From positions 1 to 54,705 of the forward strand of contig CAJTOT010000025.1 in the NCBI GenBank assembly GCA_910577935.1: a stretch of DNA of 54,705 nucleotides, read 5' to 3'. A model generated the notes under the pieces. That model saw nothing but the letters and a program-made list of their open reading frames with translations, was not told where the DNA came from and did not search any database. Numbering within the stretch: position 1 is the stretch's first letter; each line of letters opens with the position of its first letter. The translations under genes were made by a program, and so were the position numbers. Origin of the DNA: an uncultured Hungatella sp. GTDB taxonomy: Bacteria > Bacillota > Clostridia > Lachnospirales > Lachnospiraceae. This document shows, in pieces, positions 17,339-25,932 of this stretch.

Positions 17339-17425
17339 CGCGCCTCACGCGGAGCCAGAAGCCTTCAGGGACAGTAACGCGTCTTGCGCGGAATTGAAGC
17401 CCCCAGGACAGCAGCGCGCCTTGGA
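17312..17425 (+). repeat. 39-bp tandem repeats across the stop codon
   Basis: Unit 1 (17312-17350) and unit 2 (17351-17389) are 39 bp each and match except at a few bases near the end. Unit 3 (17390-17425) is degenerate and shorter, and a fourth trace may follow. The unit begins GGAGCCAGAAGCCTTCAGGG. The stop codon of the cell-wall-binding gene (17336-17338) lies inside unit 1, so unit 1 supplies the last nine codons and stop, and the later units are untranslated in that frame. Another frame stays open through all units. Confidence 0.85.
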
Positions 17426-17471
17426 CGAAGCCGGAAAGTCCAGGACGGCGGCCTGTCCCACGAGGGCACAC

Positions 17472-17498
17472 AAAAAAGCCGCTGGCAGCGGCTTTTTT
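17472..17498 (+). terminator. Rho-independent terminator
   Basis: A 12-bp stem, AAAAAAGCCGCT (17472-17483) with AGCGGCTTTTTT (17487-17498), loop GGC. It ends the cell-wall-binding transcript. Bases 17499-17738 after it show no gene that I can support. Confidence 0.92.
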
Positions 17499-17738
17499 GA
17501 TTCTTCTGTTTTTCCTGGTCTCCCGAAACCTTGTGATTGAGGTTGTAATGTGTAATGCAATAGGAATTTCGATATTTGGTTTTTAGTTGTGTGTCCCAGG
17601 ATTTCGGAAAAACAAAAGTGTTTTTCACCCGTTCAATAGAATAATGCGTGAGGCGGCATTTTTATTGCAGAGAAATAAAAAATTTTTGCGGCAGATTATG
17701 GAAGAGAAATATACCTGTGAAAAAGACAGCAAAAGAGG

Positions 17739-17767
17739 TTGATAAAAGTTCCCGGTCCATGTATGAT
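17739..17767 (+). promoter_or_regulatory. Sigma-A promoter of the HD-RyR gene
   Basis: TTGATA (17739-17744), exactly 17 bp, TATGAT (17762-17767), 69 bp before the ATG. Confidence 0.65.
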
Positions 17768-17835
17768 AAAGACAAGGCCGCGGCTGTGGGAAGCGGGGAT
17801 GGCTGCGGGAGAATAATAATACGGGGAGGCAGAAA

Positions 17836-19836
17836 ATGGGATATACAACATTACCTAATCCTATAAAAGAAAGACCATACGGGGAGTTCAGCCTTGAGGG
17901 CGCCGCGCTTAAGTTTATAAGGGAAAGCTGCGAGGAGCTGGGGTTTGACCAGGAAAAGAGCGACATAGAAAAGAGGGAAAGCATTTATCTGGGACACAGC
18001 CTGAGAGAGAATGAGATTCCCTATAACATGGAGATGGACATCAACCGGCTGTGTCTGGAGAACGCTCTGGACGGTTTTTTGAAGTCAGGCAAAAAGGAAG
18101 ACGCTTTCAATGTATACTTTTGCTATCTGGAAATGTTTATAGGGGACTATGAGAAGGTCAGGAGGATGATTGAGCTGCTGTCTGAATTCGAGGCCAACGG
18201 CAGCGAGCTTTTGATGAAGCACAGGGATCACTATTCTCACTCGGTCTATGTGTTTGCCCTGGGTCTGGCTGTGTACCAGTCCAACTCCGTTTACAGAGAA
18301 ACCTACAATGATTATTATCATATCAAAGACCGACATAAGGCGGCATGCCACTATCTCCAGTACTGGGGCCTGGCTGCCCTGTTCCACGATATCGGCTATC
18401 CCTTCGAACTGCCTTTTGAGCAGGTGGCCTCCTATTTTGAGGTGGGGGGAGATAAGAGGAAAGAGCGCCCGTTTATGGCGTACCACAATCTGGAAACCTT
18501 TATCGCCGTCGACGAGAAGGCGAATGGGGCGTTGAAAAATGTGTATGGCGGAAAAGAATTTTCCACCGTCAACCAGGTATTCGCCTATGAGCTGGCAAAA
18601 AAGCTTGGAGAGATTTATTCCTTTACAGAAGGACAGATGCTGACGTTTCTCAATGAAAAGCCGACAGAGCCTGACCGGTTCAACCACTATATGGACCACG
18701 CGTATTTCAGCGCGGCCGTGCTCTTCAGGAAGCTGTTCGGGGAGATGGGATGCGAGGTGAACCAGGAGCGCATAGATGCCCTCACAGCCATCCTGATGCA
18801 CAACAGCCTGTACAAATTCTGCATCGCCCATTATAAGGACGAGGGCAATATCCCCCTGGAGGCCAAGCTTCATCCGCTGGCATACATGCTGATGCTCTGC
18901 GACGAGCTCCAGTGCTGGGACCGGACCTCCTACGGGAGAAATACCAAGAAAGAGATGTATCCCATGGGCTGTACCCTGGATTTGTCTGGAGATGCCGTCA
19001 GGGCCGTGTACCTCTTTGACGAGAAGGAGGCAGGCAAGACCAACGGCTTTAAGGACAGTTATATTCAGCGGCTGCTGGCCGGAGAGAAGATAGACAGGAA
19101 AGGCGGGCCGAATCTGAAATCATATTCTGATATGTACATAAAAAATTCTCAGGGGGTTTCGTGGTTTCAGGAGGATATAGAGAGAATTGTGAATCTGGAT
19201 GCCATGAAGCTTCATGTGGAGACCGGGCTGAGTTCCAATATAAGAACCGGCCGCCGAAGCTATCTGTCCGACAGCAACTTTATCCATCTGTACAATTTTG
19301 CCATGATCTTAAACGGCAGGTGGAACAATGAAGAGTGGAAGAAGGCCAAGGCTGCGGGGCAGGAGGAAGCGTTTTTGAACAACGAAGAGGTGAACGAGGA
19401 ATTTGCCCGCTCCTTTAAGAAACTTTCTCTGGAATATAAGCTGGCCAACATCAATCAGGCCAAGGCGTTTGCCGGCTACATGGATGAGATCGGCTGCTTC
19501 TACACCGACAAAAATGTGGATTTTGAGCTTGTGGAAGGTTTCAGTCAGGAAGAACTGTTAAAGATCGGTCTCATGGAGCATCAGAGATGGCTTCAGGAGC
19601 ACTACGACATGGGCTGGAGATACGGAATGCCAAAGAGGGAGGACAGGGACCGGCTGAGAGAGCACAAGGACATGATTCCGGGGTTTGACCCGCTGCGGTC
19701 GGCTGTGCCCGGCGAGAGGGCGAAGGAGAACTACCATAGGCTGGAGAAGGCGGAACAGGATAAGGATACGGAACCTATGGAGTGTATGCTGGCCATGTTG
19801 AAAATGTTTGACGGATTGCGGATATACAGGCTTTGA
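17836..19836 (+). CDS. HD-domain hydrolase fused to a C-terminal RyR domain
   Basis: A 666-residue soluble protein. The HD-type metal site is laid out as KHRDHYSHSV (H129-H135), ALFHDIGYP (H184, D185), ILMHNSLY (H322) and LCDELQCWD (D356); these would bind divalent metal and hydrolyse a phosphoester, perhaps of a nucleotide. The C-terminal 85 residues (about 578-662) resemble a RyR domain: MEHQRWLQEHYDMGWRYG, then a charged helix, HKDMIPGFDPL and a final helix with EQDKDTEPM, matching the usual EHERW...GWRYG...HPCLVPF...RDKDRE plan. RyR domains occur in eukaryotic ryanodine receptors and in small bacterial proteins, and are thought to bind small ligands. No membrane segments. Start ATG 17836 has GGGGAGG upstream. 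It has its own promoter and no obvious operon partner. The substrate and role are unknown; a nucleotide-signalling or defence role is a guess. Confidence 0.75.
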   Translation: MGYTTLPNPIKERPYGEFSLEGAALKFIRESCEELGFDQEKSDIEKRESIYLGHSLRENEIPYNMEMDINRLCLENALDGFLKSGKKEDAFNVYFCYLEMFIGDYEKVRRMIELLSEFEANGSELLMKHRDHYSHSVYVFALGLAVYQSNSVYRETYNDYYHIKDRHKAACHYLQYWGLAALFHDIGYPFELPFEQVASYFEVGGDKRKERPFMAYHNLETFIAVDEKANGALKNVYGGKEFSTVNQVFAYELAKKLGEIYSFTEGQMLTFLNEKPTEPDRFNHYMDHAYFSAAVLFRKLFGEMGCEVNQERIDALTAILMHNSLYKFCIAHYKDEGNIPLEAKLHPLAYMLMLCDELQCWDRTSYGRNTKKEMYPMGCTLDLSGDAVRAVYLFDEKEAGKTNGFKDSYIQRLLAGEKIDRKGGPNLKSYSDMYIKNSQGVSWFQEDIERIVNLDAMKLHVETGLSSNIRTGRRSYLSDSNFIHLYNFAMILNGRWNNEEWKKAKAAGQEEAFLNNEEVNEEFARSFKKLSLEYKLANINQAKAFAGYMDEIGCFYTDKNVDFELVEGFSQEELLKIGLMEHQRWLQEHYDMGWRYGMPKREDRDRLREHKDMIPGFDPLRSAVPGERAKENYHRLEKAEQDKDTEPMECMLAMLKMFDGLRIYRL

Positions 19837-19883
19837 CAGTCAAAAACACGGAAATATTGTGATATAAAAGAATATATATTGTG

Positions 19884-19932
19884 AAAAGTGTTAAAAATGG
19901 TGGACTTAGTGTTGACTTTTTTTAACACTTTT
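19884..19932. promoter_or_regulatory. Long AT-rich inverted repeat before the MATE gene
   Basis: AAAAGTGTTAAAAA (19884-19897) is the exact reverse complement of TTTTTAACACTTTT (19919-19932), with a 21-base loop that contains another AGTGTT copy. It could be a weak terminator for the HD-RyR gene or an operator for the MATE gene. A related AGTGTT/AACACT pair lies at 26777-26817. Confidence 0.55.
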
Positions 19933-20008
19933 CTTTTGCTCCATTTTATCTGGTACACTTGGACTCAGAAGGGGGAGGGAGAAATTTGCAAGAATAAGAA
20001 GGTGGAAC

Positions 20009-21382
20009 ATGTCAAAGTACAGAACACGATATATAGGTCCCAGGTCCTTTTATCTGGGGACCGTCAAGATGGCCATTCCCTCGGGGCTGCAGCAGCTTAT
20101 CTCCAGCTGCATGGGAATCGTCGATTCGCTGATGATCTCCTGGATCGGGCAGGTGACAGCCGTGGGAACCGCCGTTCAGGTGGAGACGCTTTGCACAGAG
20201 GTGGCGTGGGCATGCGCCGCCGGCATCGGCATATTCTCTGTCCAGTTTTTCGGGGCAAAAAACCAGGCGGATTTAAAAAAGTCTTTTGGCCTGGGCATTG
20301 CCATGGGATTGTTCAGCGGCGTCTTGTGGCTGGTTCTGGTCTCTCTTTTCGGAAGAGAGATTCTGGGGTTTTATATCAAGGACAGGGAGGTTATCGCCAA
20401 CAGCTGGCTTTACTTAAGAATCGCCAGATTTTCCTATATTCCTCTGGCGCTGAGTTTTGTGTTCAACACCATTTACAGAAGCGTCAACAAACCCCATATC
20501 TCCCTTGTGATCGGAATCATCGCCGTGGCTGTCAACGTGGCGGCCAACTACATATGTATCTTCGGTTTTTGGCGCGTTCCCGCCATGGGAATACAGGGAG
20601 CCGCGCTGGGAACCTGCATTGCCCAGACATCGTCGCTGATCATCAATGTGGTCTACGCCGTCAAGACAAAGCAGCCGTTTATAGGAACCATGAAAGAGAT
20701 GTTTTCTTTCTCTGTCAGCTTTACGGCGCCTGTGCTTAAGAAAACCGTGCCCGTGATTTTTAATGAAATCTTCTTCGGCTTCGGTTCCACCTTGTTTGTC
20801 AAGGCTTTCGGAAATCTGGGGACAGACTCCATGGACGCCTACTATGTGGGGGCAAAGCTGGCGGATATGTTCTACGCGTTCTCCGTGGGCTTTTCCAACG
20901 CCATGGGGGTGATTCTGGGGATTTCATTAGGAGTGGGAAAGGTGGAGGAGGCCAAAAAGCAGGGAGACTATTTTATCAGCATGGCGGCAGTTATGTCGGC
21001 CTTCTGCGCCGGGTTCATCTTTTTGGGGGCAGGAGGGCTTGTGTCGCTGTTCAATCTGTCGGACGGACAGGTGGTGCTGGAGGCCATAGGCATTGTGAGA
21101 GTCTTCGCGCTGCGGATTGCCCTTAGATTCTTCATCGTCGTCGTGTTCTCGGCGCTGAGGGCAGGAGGGGATTCCAGGATGCTCATAGCCCTGGATTCCT
21201 GCATCATGTGGGGGATCGGGATACCGCTGGCTTTCATAAGCGTCCACTGGTTCCATATTCAGAGCATCGCCCTGGTATTCCTCATCTGCCAGGCAGAGCA
21301 GGTGATCCGGCTGTTTTTCGGGCTGAAGCGCTACAGAAAGGGGAGCTGGGCTGTGAATCTCACTGCCCTTGTTGAGAAATGA
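20009..21382 (+). CDS. MATE family multidrug/cation antiporter
   Basis: A 457-residue integral membrane protein with about 12 membrane segments. The N-terminal block MAIPSGLQQLISSCMGIVDS and AALGTCIAQTSSLIINVVY are typical of MATE transporters of the NorM/DinF type, which export cationic compounds in exchange for Na+ or H+. Substrate unknown. The start ATG 20009 follows a GGTGG. The next gene, the LevR-like regulator, starts 36 bp after the stop, so the exporter may belong to that operon. Confidence 0.88.
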   Translation: MSKYRTRYIGPRSFYLGTVKMAIPSGLQQLISSCMGIVDSLMISWIGQVTAVGTAVQVETLCTEVAWACAAGIGIFSVQFFGAKNQADLKKSFGLGIAMGLFSGVLWLVLVSLFGREILGFYIKDREVIANSWLYLRIARFSYIPLALSFVFNTIYRSVNKPHISLVIGIIAVAVNVAANYICIFGFWRVPAMGIQGAALGTCIAQTSSLIINVVYAVKTKQPFIGTMKEMFSFSVSFTAPVLKKTVPVIFNEIFFGFGSTLFVKAFGNLGTDSMDAYYVGAKLADMFYAFSVGFSNAMGVILGISLGVGKVEEAKKQGDYFISMAAVMSAFCAGFIFLGAGGLVSLFNLSDGQVVLEAIGIVRVFALRIALRFFIVVVFSALRAGGDSRMLIALDSCIMWGIGIPLAFISVHWFHIQSIALVFLICQAEQVIRLFFGLKRYRKGSWAVNLTALVEK

Positions 21383-21418
21383 TCTTGTTACAGTCATGGA
21401 GGAGAGGGGGCTGAAGGT

Positions 21419-24115
21419 GTGGCTAACAGCACAAAAAGCATTATTTTGGAGTACATAAATAATCTGACCAGACAATTTGAATTTGACCAGGCGCATCGGT
21501 TTACGGCTCACCACATAAGCAGCGAACTGCACATAAGCAGAAGCCTGGCCAGCCTTTATCTCAACGAGCTGGTGAAAGAAAAGCTGATCATGAAGGTCAA
21601 TTCCCGGCCGGTATATTTTCTGCACAGAAAGGCCATGGAGGAATTGTACCAGATGGAATTTCAGGAGGACGATTTTTACGACCTGGACGAGGTGAGCCGG
21701 TATATCCTGGACTACTCTCCGGACAACGGCGACTACTCAGGGATGGTGGGAAACGACAGGTCCCTGAATCTGTACATCAAACAGATCAGGGAGAGCTTCG
21801 AGTATCCGCCAAGCGGCCTTCCCGTGATCCTCTTCGGGGAGAAGGGGGTGGGGAAGAAACTGCTGTGTACTGCCATCTGCGAAAACGCGGCAAAGAAGGG
21901 GATTATCCAGGAGAACACAGAGCTGGTGAAGCTGGAGTTCTCGCCGGGAAACAGCCCGCTCATGAGCCAGAAATTATTTGGCGCCAGGGATAAACAGGGG
22001 ATTCTCGACCGGTACGACTGTCTTGTGCTCATGCTCTGTTCGGCCCAGCACATGAGCGACGACTTTCAGGAGAGGCTGTGCAGCCTGATGGAGATGACAA
22101 AAGATTCCGCGGGCGTGAGGGGGAGATATCAGGGCAAGCGGATAAGGTATTTTATTCTGTGCGACACGAACCCCCAGACGGCTTTCTGCGAGAGGCTGAT
22201 AAAAAATGTTCCGGTGATCCTGCGCATCCCCAATTTTAAGGAGAGGAGCCTGGAGGAGAAGGAAGAGCTGGTGATCTGTTTTATTCAGGAGGAGGGAAGG
22301 AAACTGGAGGCTGCCATAAAAATCAGCAGCGTGGTTCTGAGAGCGCTGGTCAACGGCGACTACAGCCAGAATATGGTAGAACTGAAAGGCGTTGTCCAGC
22401 TCATGTGCGCCAGCGCCCTGAAGGCCAGCGCCAACAAGAAGGAGCTGGTGGTCCACTCCTACAATCTCCCGGAACATATTCTGGAGACCATGCCCATCGC
22501 CGTGGACGAGGACATTATCTACATCAACACCGCCTCATACAAGAGGAGTGACAATTTCAGCTTTATATCCAACTATTTTGCCAGGATATTCAAGCCGTTT
22601 CAGAGAAAGGAAGATTTTAAAGGCTGCTTTAAGGAAAGCAAGCATAATTTTGACCTGCTCATCGACTACCTGTCCTTTAAGCAGAGAGTGCCGCCGGAAA
22701 AAATCCAGGGCATGGAGACTTTTTTGTCCAATCTCTTCGAGACTATCCTCAAAAAGAAATTTTTGAATCTTCCCAGCGGCTTCTGCTGTACCATGGCAAA
22801 GGTCATGTATATCAGCGACATATACCGGTCGTCCTTCAGCAAATGGATTCAGAAGCATCGGGCAGTCATCGACGGGGCGCTGTTCTCCATGCGGGACAAC
22901 TGCGTCAGGGAGGCGCTGATTGTGGATGAGATGGCACGCCTCATAAGGACGAACCTGGAGCTGGAGGTAAACGAGATTCTGTCAATGATGATGATGGTCT
23001 ACCTGCACCACTATAATCTTCACCTCCAGCAGTGCAGAATCCTGGGGCTGATCGTCTGTCACGGCTACTCCACGGCGACCTCCATCGCGGACGCGGCAAA
23101 CGCTCTCCTGGGAACCTATGTGTTTGATGCCATAGACATGTCCCTGGACACCTCGGTGGAGCAGATAAAGAAACTGATTCTCCAGCACATCAACAGGATG
23201 CAGCACCAGACAGATGTGATCGTCATGGTTGATACAGGGTCCCTGGAGCAGCTGGGGGACTGCCTGAGCACGGAGATCAACTGCAATGTGGGGATCATCA
23301 ACAATGTCTCCACAAGGCTGGCCCTGGACGTGGGAAGCCATATCGCGGGGAAGAAGGATGTCAGGATACAGTCCATCTTGAAGAAGGTGGCAATGAACGC
23401 CCAGACCAGCTACAAGATTATCAGCCGCAGAAAAAATTACGTAATCCTGTTTACAAGCGAAAGCGGCTTCCACATGGCCCGGAGGATGCGGGATCTGTTC
23501 GAGAGCAGCTTCACCGACAAGCTGTCGGTGGACATGGAGGTGTGCGATTTCAACCAGCTGGTGTCCAGCGGGCCGGAGCTGGAATGTTTTAAAAATAACA
23601 ATGTGCTCTTCATAACCGGCACTGCCAATCCCCATGTGGAGGGATATGTTTTTGTGGCGCTGGAGGACATTATCTCCGGCAACAATATCCATGTGATCAC
23701 GGAAAAGCTGTCCAGATTCCTGGACATGGATGAGTTCAACGCCTCTCTTGACATGCTGAGGAAAAACTTCACTCTGCAGAATGTGGTGGGATATCTGACC
23801 ATACTGAATCCCAAGATTCTCCTGGACAACGTGAGCATGGCAGTGGGCACCCTGCAGGACTATTTAAACCAGCGCTTCAGCGGAAAGACGCTCATCGGCA
23901 TCTACATACATGTGTGCTGTCTGGTGGAACGGCTGGTGACAAAATCGGCCATCGGAGAATTTGACCGTCTGGACGATTTTGAGAGAGAACATGGAGATTT
24001 TATCCAGTGTGTCAGCCTCTCGTTCGGGGAATTGTCAAAGAGCTACAATGTGACCATACCTATCAGCGAGATCGCGTATCTGTATGATTTCATCGTGGCA
24101 GACGGCCAGCCATGA
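21419..24115 (+). CDS. LevR/GfrR-type PTS-controlled regulator with degenerate AAA+ domain
   Basis: An 898-residue regulator built like LevR and GfrR: N-terminal winged helix (about residues 5-65, ISSELHISRSLASLYLNEL), AAA+ region (about 105-340), PRD (about 460-540), EIIA-Man-like domain with VCHGYSTATS (H548), an EIIB-like stretch (about 650-760), and a second PRD to the end. Such proteins normally activate sigma-54 promoters and are tuned by PTS phosphorylation. Here the AAA+ part is unusual: Walker A reads GEKGVGKK with Lys in place of Ser/Thr, the Walker B position reads LVLMLCSAQ without the acidic pair, and no GAFTGA loop is seen. It may act without ATP hydrolysis. The start is GTG 21419 after GGAGGAGAGG. 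The PTS genes follow directly, and they are the likely target. Confidence 0.82.
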   Translation: MANSTKSIILEYINNLTRQFEFDQAHRFTAHHISSELHISRSLASLYLNELVKEKLIMKVNSRPVYFLHRKAMEELYQMEFQEDDFYDLDEVSRYILDYSPDNGDYSGMVGNDRSLNLYIKQIRESFEYPPSGLPVILFGEKGVGKKLLCTAICENAAKKGIIQENTELVKLEFSPGNSPLMSQKLFGARDKQGILDRYDCLVLMLCSAQHMSDDFQERLCSLMEMTKDSAGVRGRYQGKRIRYFILCDTNPQTAFCERLIKNVPVILRIPNFKERSLEEKEELVICFIQEEGRKLEAAIKISSVVLRALVNGDYSQNMVELKGVVQLMCASALKASANKKELVVHSYNLPEHILETMPIAVDEDIIYINTASYKRSDNFSFISNYFARIFKPFQRKEDFKGCFKESKHNFDLLIDYLSFKQRVPPEKIQGMETFLSNLFETILKKKFLNLPSGFCCTMAKVMYISDIYRSSFSKWIQKHRAVIDGALFSMRDNCVREALIVDEMARLIRTNLELEVNEILSMMMMVYLHHYNLHLQQCRILGLIVCHGYSTATSIADAANALLGTYVFDAIDMSLDTSVEQIKKLILQHINRMQHQTDVIVMVDTGSLEQLGDCLSTEINCNVGIINNVSTRLALDVGSHIAGKKDVRIQSILKKVAMNAQTSYKIISRRKNYVILFTSESGFHMARRMRDLFESSFTDKLSVDMEVCDFNQLVSSGPELECFKNNNVLFITGTANPHVEGYVFVALEDIISGNNIHVITEKLSRFLDMDEFNASLDMLRKNFTLQNVVGYLTILNPKILLDNVSMAVGTLQDYLNQRFSGKTLIGIYIHVCCLVERLVTKSAIGEFDRLDDFEREHGDFIQCVSLSFGELSKSYNVTIPISEIAYLYDFIVADGQP

Positions 24116-24198
24116 CAGGGCGCAGGGCAGCAGCAGAAGGCGCGGCAGTCCGGCTTATGGCTGATGTGAGTAAGAAGAAGACGAAAAGGAGAATGACA

Positions 24199-24624
24199 AT
24201 GGGAAAAAAGACAAAGGTAATTGTAGCGACCCACGGGCGTCTTGCCGAGGGGTTCGCGGGGGTCATCAAAATGATTGTGGGGGACATGGAGAAGCTGCAG
24301 ACGCTCTGCTGCTATCTGGAGGCGGACTTTGATCTGGACCAGGCCATCCGGGATATTATGGAACATCATGACTTTGGGAAGGAAGAGCTGGTGGTCTGCA
24401 CCGATGTCATGGGCGGGAGCGTCAACAACGGATTTGTAAAATGGATGAACAGATATCCGTTTCACCTGATCACCAACACAAACCTGGCGTTTTTGATTGA
24501 TTTGCTGCTCGCCACGGAGGAGCTTGATTCTGAATCGATTAAGAGGAAGACACAGGATCCCCAGGCTGCTGTAAGTTACGTCAACGATCATATTTTGATA
24601 GATGACGATCTTGATAGTTTATAG
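24199..24624 (+). CDS. PTS mannose-family EIIA component
   Basis: Cytoplasmic EIIA, which passes phosphate from HPr to EIIB. The 141-residue protein opens with KVIVATHGRLAEGF; H12 is the phosphorylation site. CTDVMGGSVNN matches the family. The open frame extends upstream to 24112, but ATG 24199 has AAGGAG seven bases before it and fits the family N-terminus; ATG 24193 is too close to that site. Followed by IIB, IIC and IID on the same strand with gaps of 12-21 bp. Confidence 0.93.
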   Translation: MGKKTKVIVATHGRLAEGFAGVIKMIVGDMEKLQTLCCYLEADFDLDQAIRDIMEHHDFGKEELVVCTDVMGGSVNNGFVKWMNRYPFHLITNTNLAFLIDLLLATEELDSESIKRKTQDPQAAVSYVNDHILIDDDLDSL

Positions 24625-24645
24625 AGGGAGAGGAGGTGAACAGAG

Positions 24646-25110
24646 ATGATAAAAGGAATCAGAGTTGACCACAGGCTGGTTCACGGCCAGGTGGCATTTA
24701 CGTGGACCCACTTTTACGCGGCCACCAGGATTATCGTCATCGACGACAAGGCGGCAGGCGACGAGTTTCAGAAAATGGCTTTAAACATGGCAAAGCCGGC
24801 GGGCTGCAAGCTGAATATTTTTACAGTGGAACAGGCGCTGTCCAAGATGGAGAAGATTGAGGCGCTGAAGGATTCTGTCTTTATAGTATTTGGATGTACC
24901 AAAGACGCGGCGAGATTTCTGGAGGGCTGTCCCCGGTTTAAGGAGATTAATTACGGGGGAATCGCGAAAAAGGAAGGTTCGAAGACTTACGGGGATGTGG
25001 TGTATCTCAACGACCAGGAGATCGCCGATACACAGAAGATTCTGGAGCTGGGCATAAGTATATACATGCAGCAGCTGCCAAGCACAAAGAAAGTACTTTT
25101 AAAATTATAA
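24646..25110 (+). CDS. PTS mannose/fructose/sorbose-family EIIB component
   Basis: A 154-residue EIIB. The phosphorylated His is H13 in VDHRLVHGQVAFTW, and ending at PSTKKVLLKL. It takes phosphate from the adjacent EIIA and gives it to the sugar held by IIC/IID. Ribosome site AGGAGG upstream. Part of the four-gene PTS. Confidence 0.95.
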   Translation: MIKGIRVDHRLVHGQVAFTWTHFYAATRIIVIDDKAAGDEFQKMALNMAKPAGCKLNIFTVEQALSKMEKIEALKDSVFIVFGCTKDAARFLEGCPRFKEINYGGIAKKEGSKTYGDVVYLNDQEIADTQKILELGISIYMQQLPSTKKVLLKL

Positions 25111-25122
25111 GGAGTCAAAATT

Positions 25123-25917
25123 ATGCTATTAAAATCAATTATCATCGGTTTGATCGCCGTGTTCGCGAGACTTGATTCACGTATTCTGGGGCGTCTGAAC
25201 TTTGAGCGGCCTCTGATCACATGTACACTGGTGGGCCTGTTTCTGGGAGACATAAAGACGGGGCTGGCGGTGGGAGCCCAGATGGAGCTGGTGAGCCTGG
25301 GCTTTATGTCCATCGGCGCTTCCGGATATGACATGAACATGGGTTCTATCGCAGGCTGCGCCCTGGTTATCCTGACGAACACCAACATTGAGGCAGCCCT
25401 GGCCATAGCGACTCCCATGACCTTGCTGATCACCCTCATCGAGACTCTCACAAGCATTCTCCGCATCAATATGGCTCATATGTGCGACAGCTATGTGGCG
25501 AAGGGAGAATTTAACAAGGCAAAACAGATACATGCCGTCTACGGTCCCCTGCTGTACAGCGTATGCAGCTTTGTCCCCGTGTTCCTGGCGGTCTATGTGG
25601 GGGCAGACGCCATCAACGCCATCGTCAACGCGGTTCCACAGTTTGTGTTAAACGGCGTCACTCTGGGCGCGAACCTGGTGGCGTTCTTCGGTTTCGCCAT
25701 GCTGCTGTCGGTCATGATCAACAAGAAGAATACCATTTTCTTCTTCACCGGATTTGTCCTTGCCGCGTATTCGGGGCTGGATCTGACTGCCCTGGCTGTT
25801 ATTTCCATTATTGCGGCTATCCTGCTCTACCAGATCCGGTATGACAACGCGCCCAGGCTTCAGGGAGCCGGAGGAGCAACAGGGACGGCAGACGAGTTCG
25901 ACGAATTAGACGATTAA
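25123..25917 (+). CDS. PTS mannose-family EIIC component
   Basis: A 264-residue membrane permease subunit with seven or so hydrophobic segments and the family block LGDIKTGLAVGAQMELVSLG near residue 45. Together with IID it forms the sugar channel. The C-terminus is short, hydrophilic and acidic (DEFDELDD). Start ATG 25123 with AAGGAG. Confidence 0.95.
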   Translation: MLLKSIIIGLIAVFARLDSRILGRLNFERPLITCTLVGLFLGDIKTGLAVGAQMELVSLGFMSIGASGYDMNMGSIAGCALVILTNTNIEAALAIATPMTLLITLIETLTSILRINMAHMCDSYVAKGEFNKAKQIHAVYGPLLYSVCSFVPVFLAVYVGADAINAIVNAVPQFVLNGVTLGANLVAFFGFAMLLSVMINKKNTIFFFTGFVLAAYSGLDLTALAVISIIAAILLYQIRYDNAPRLQGAGGATGTADEFDELDD

Positions 25918-25932
25918 GAGGAGAAGGAAATT

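Noticed and set aside
17312..17425. Repeats considered as a CRISPR array
   Set aside because: The units are directly adjacent with no unique spacers, the third is degenerate, and no cas genes are nearby. They are plain tandem repeats.
17256..17540. 94-codon frame over the tandem repeats and terminator
   Set aside because: It overlaps the end of the cell-wall-binding gene, runs through a strong terminator hairpin, has no ribosome site, and its repeats are explained by the DNA repeats.
19888..20739. Alternative 283-codon frame overlapping the MATE gene
   Set aside because: It is a shifted reading of the MATE gene; the 20009-21382 frame has the membrane segments and family motifs.
24096..24110. 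Possible sigma-54 promoter (TGGCA, then GC twelve bases on) before the PTS genes
   Set aside because: Only the GG-N10-GC spacing fits; the -12 part reads CCAGCC rather than TTGCA, and it lies inside the end of the regulator gene. The regulator also lacks the GAFTGA loop.
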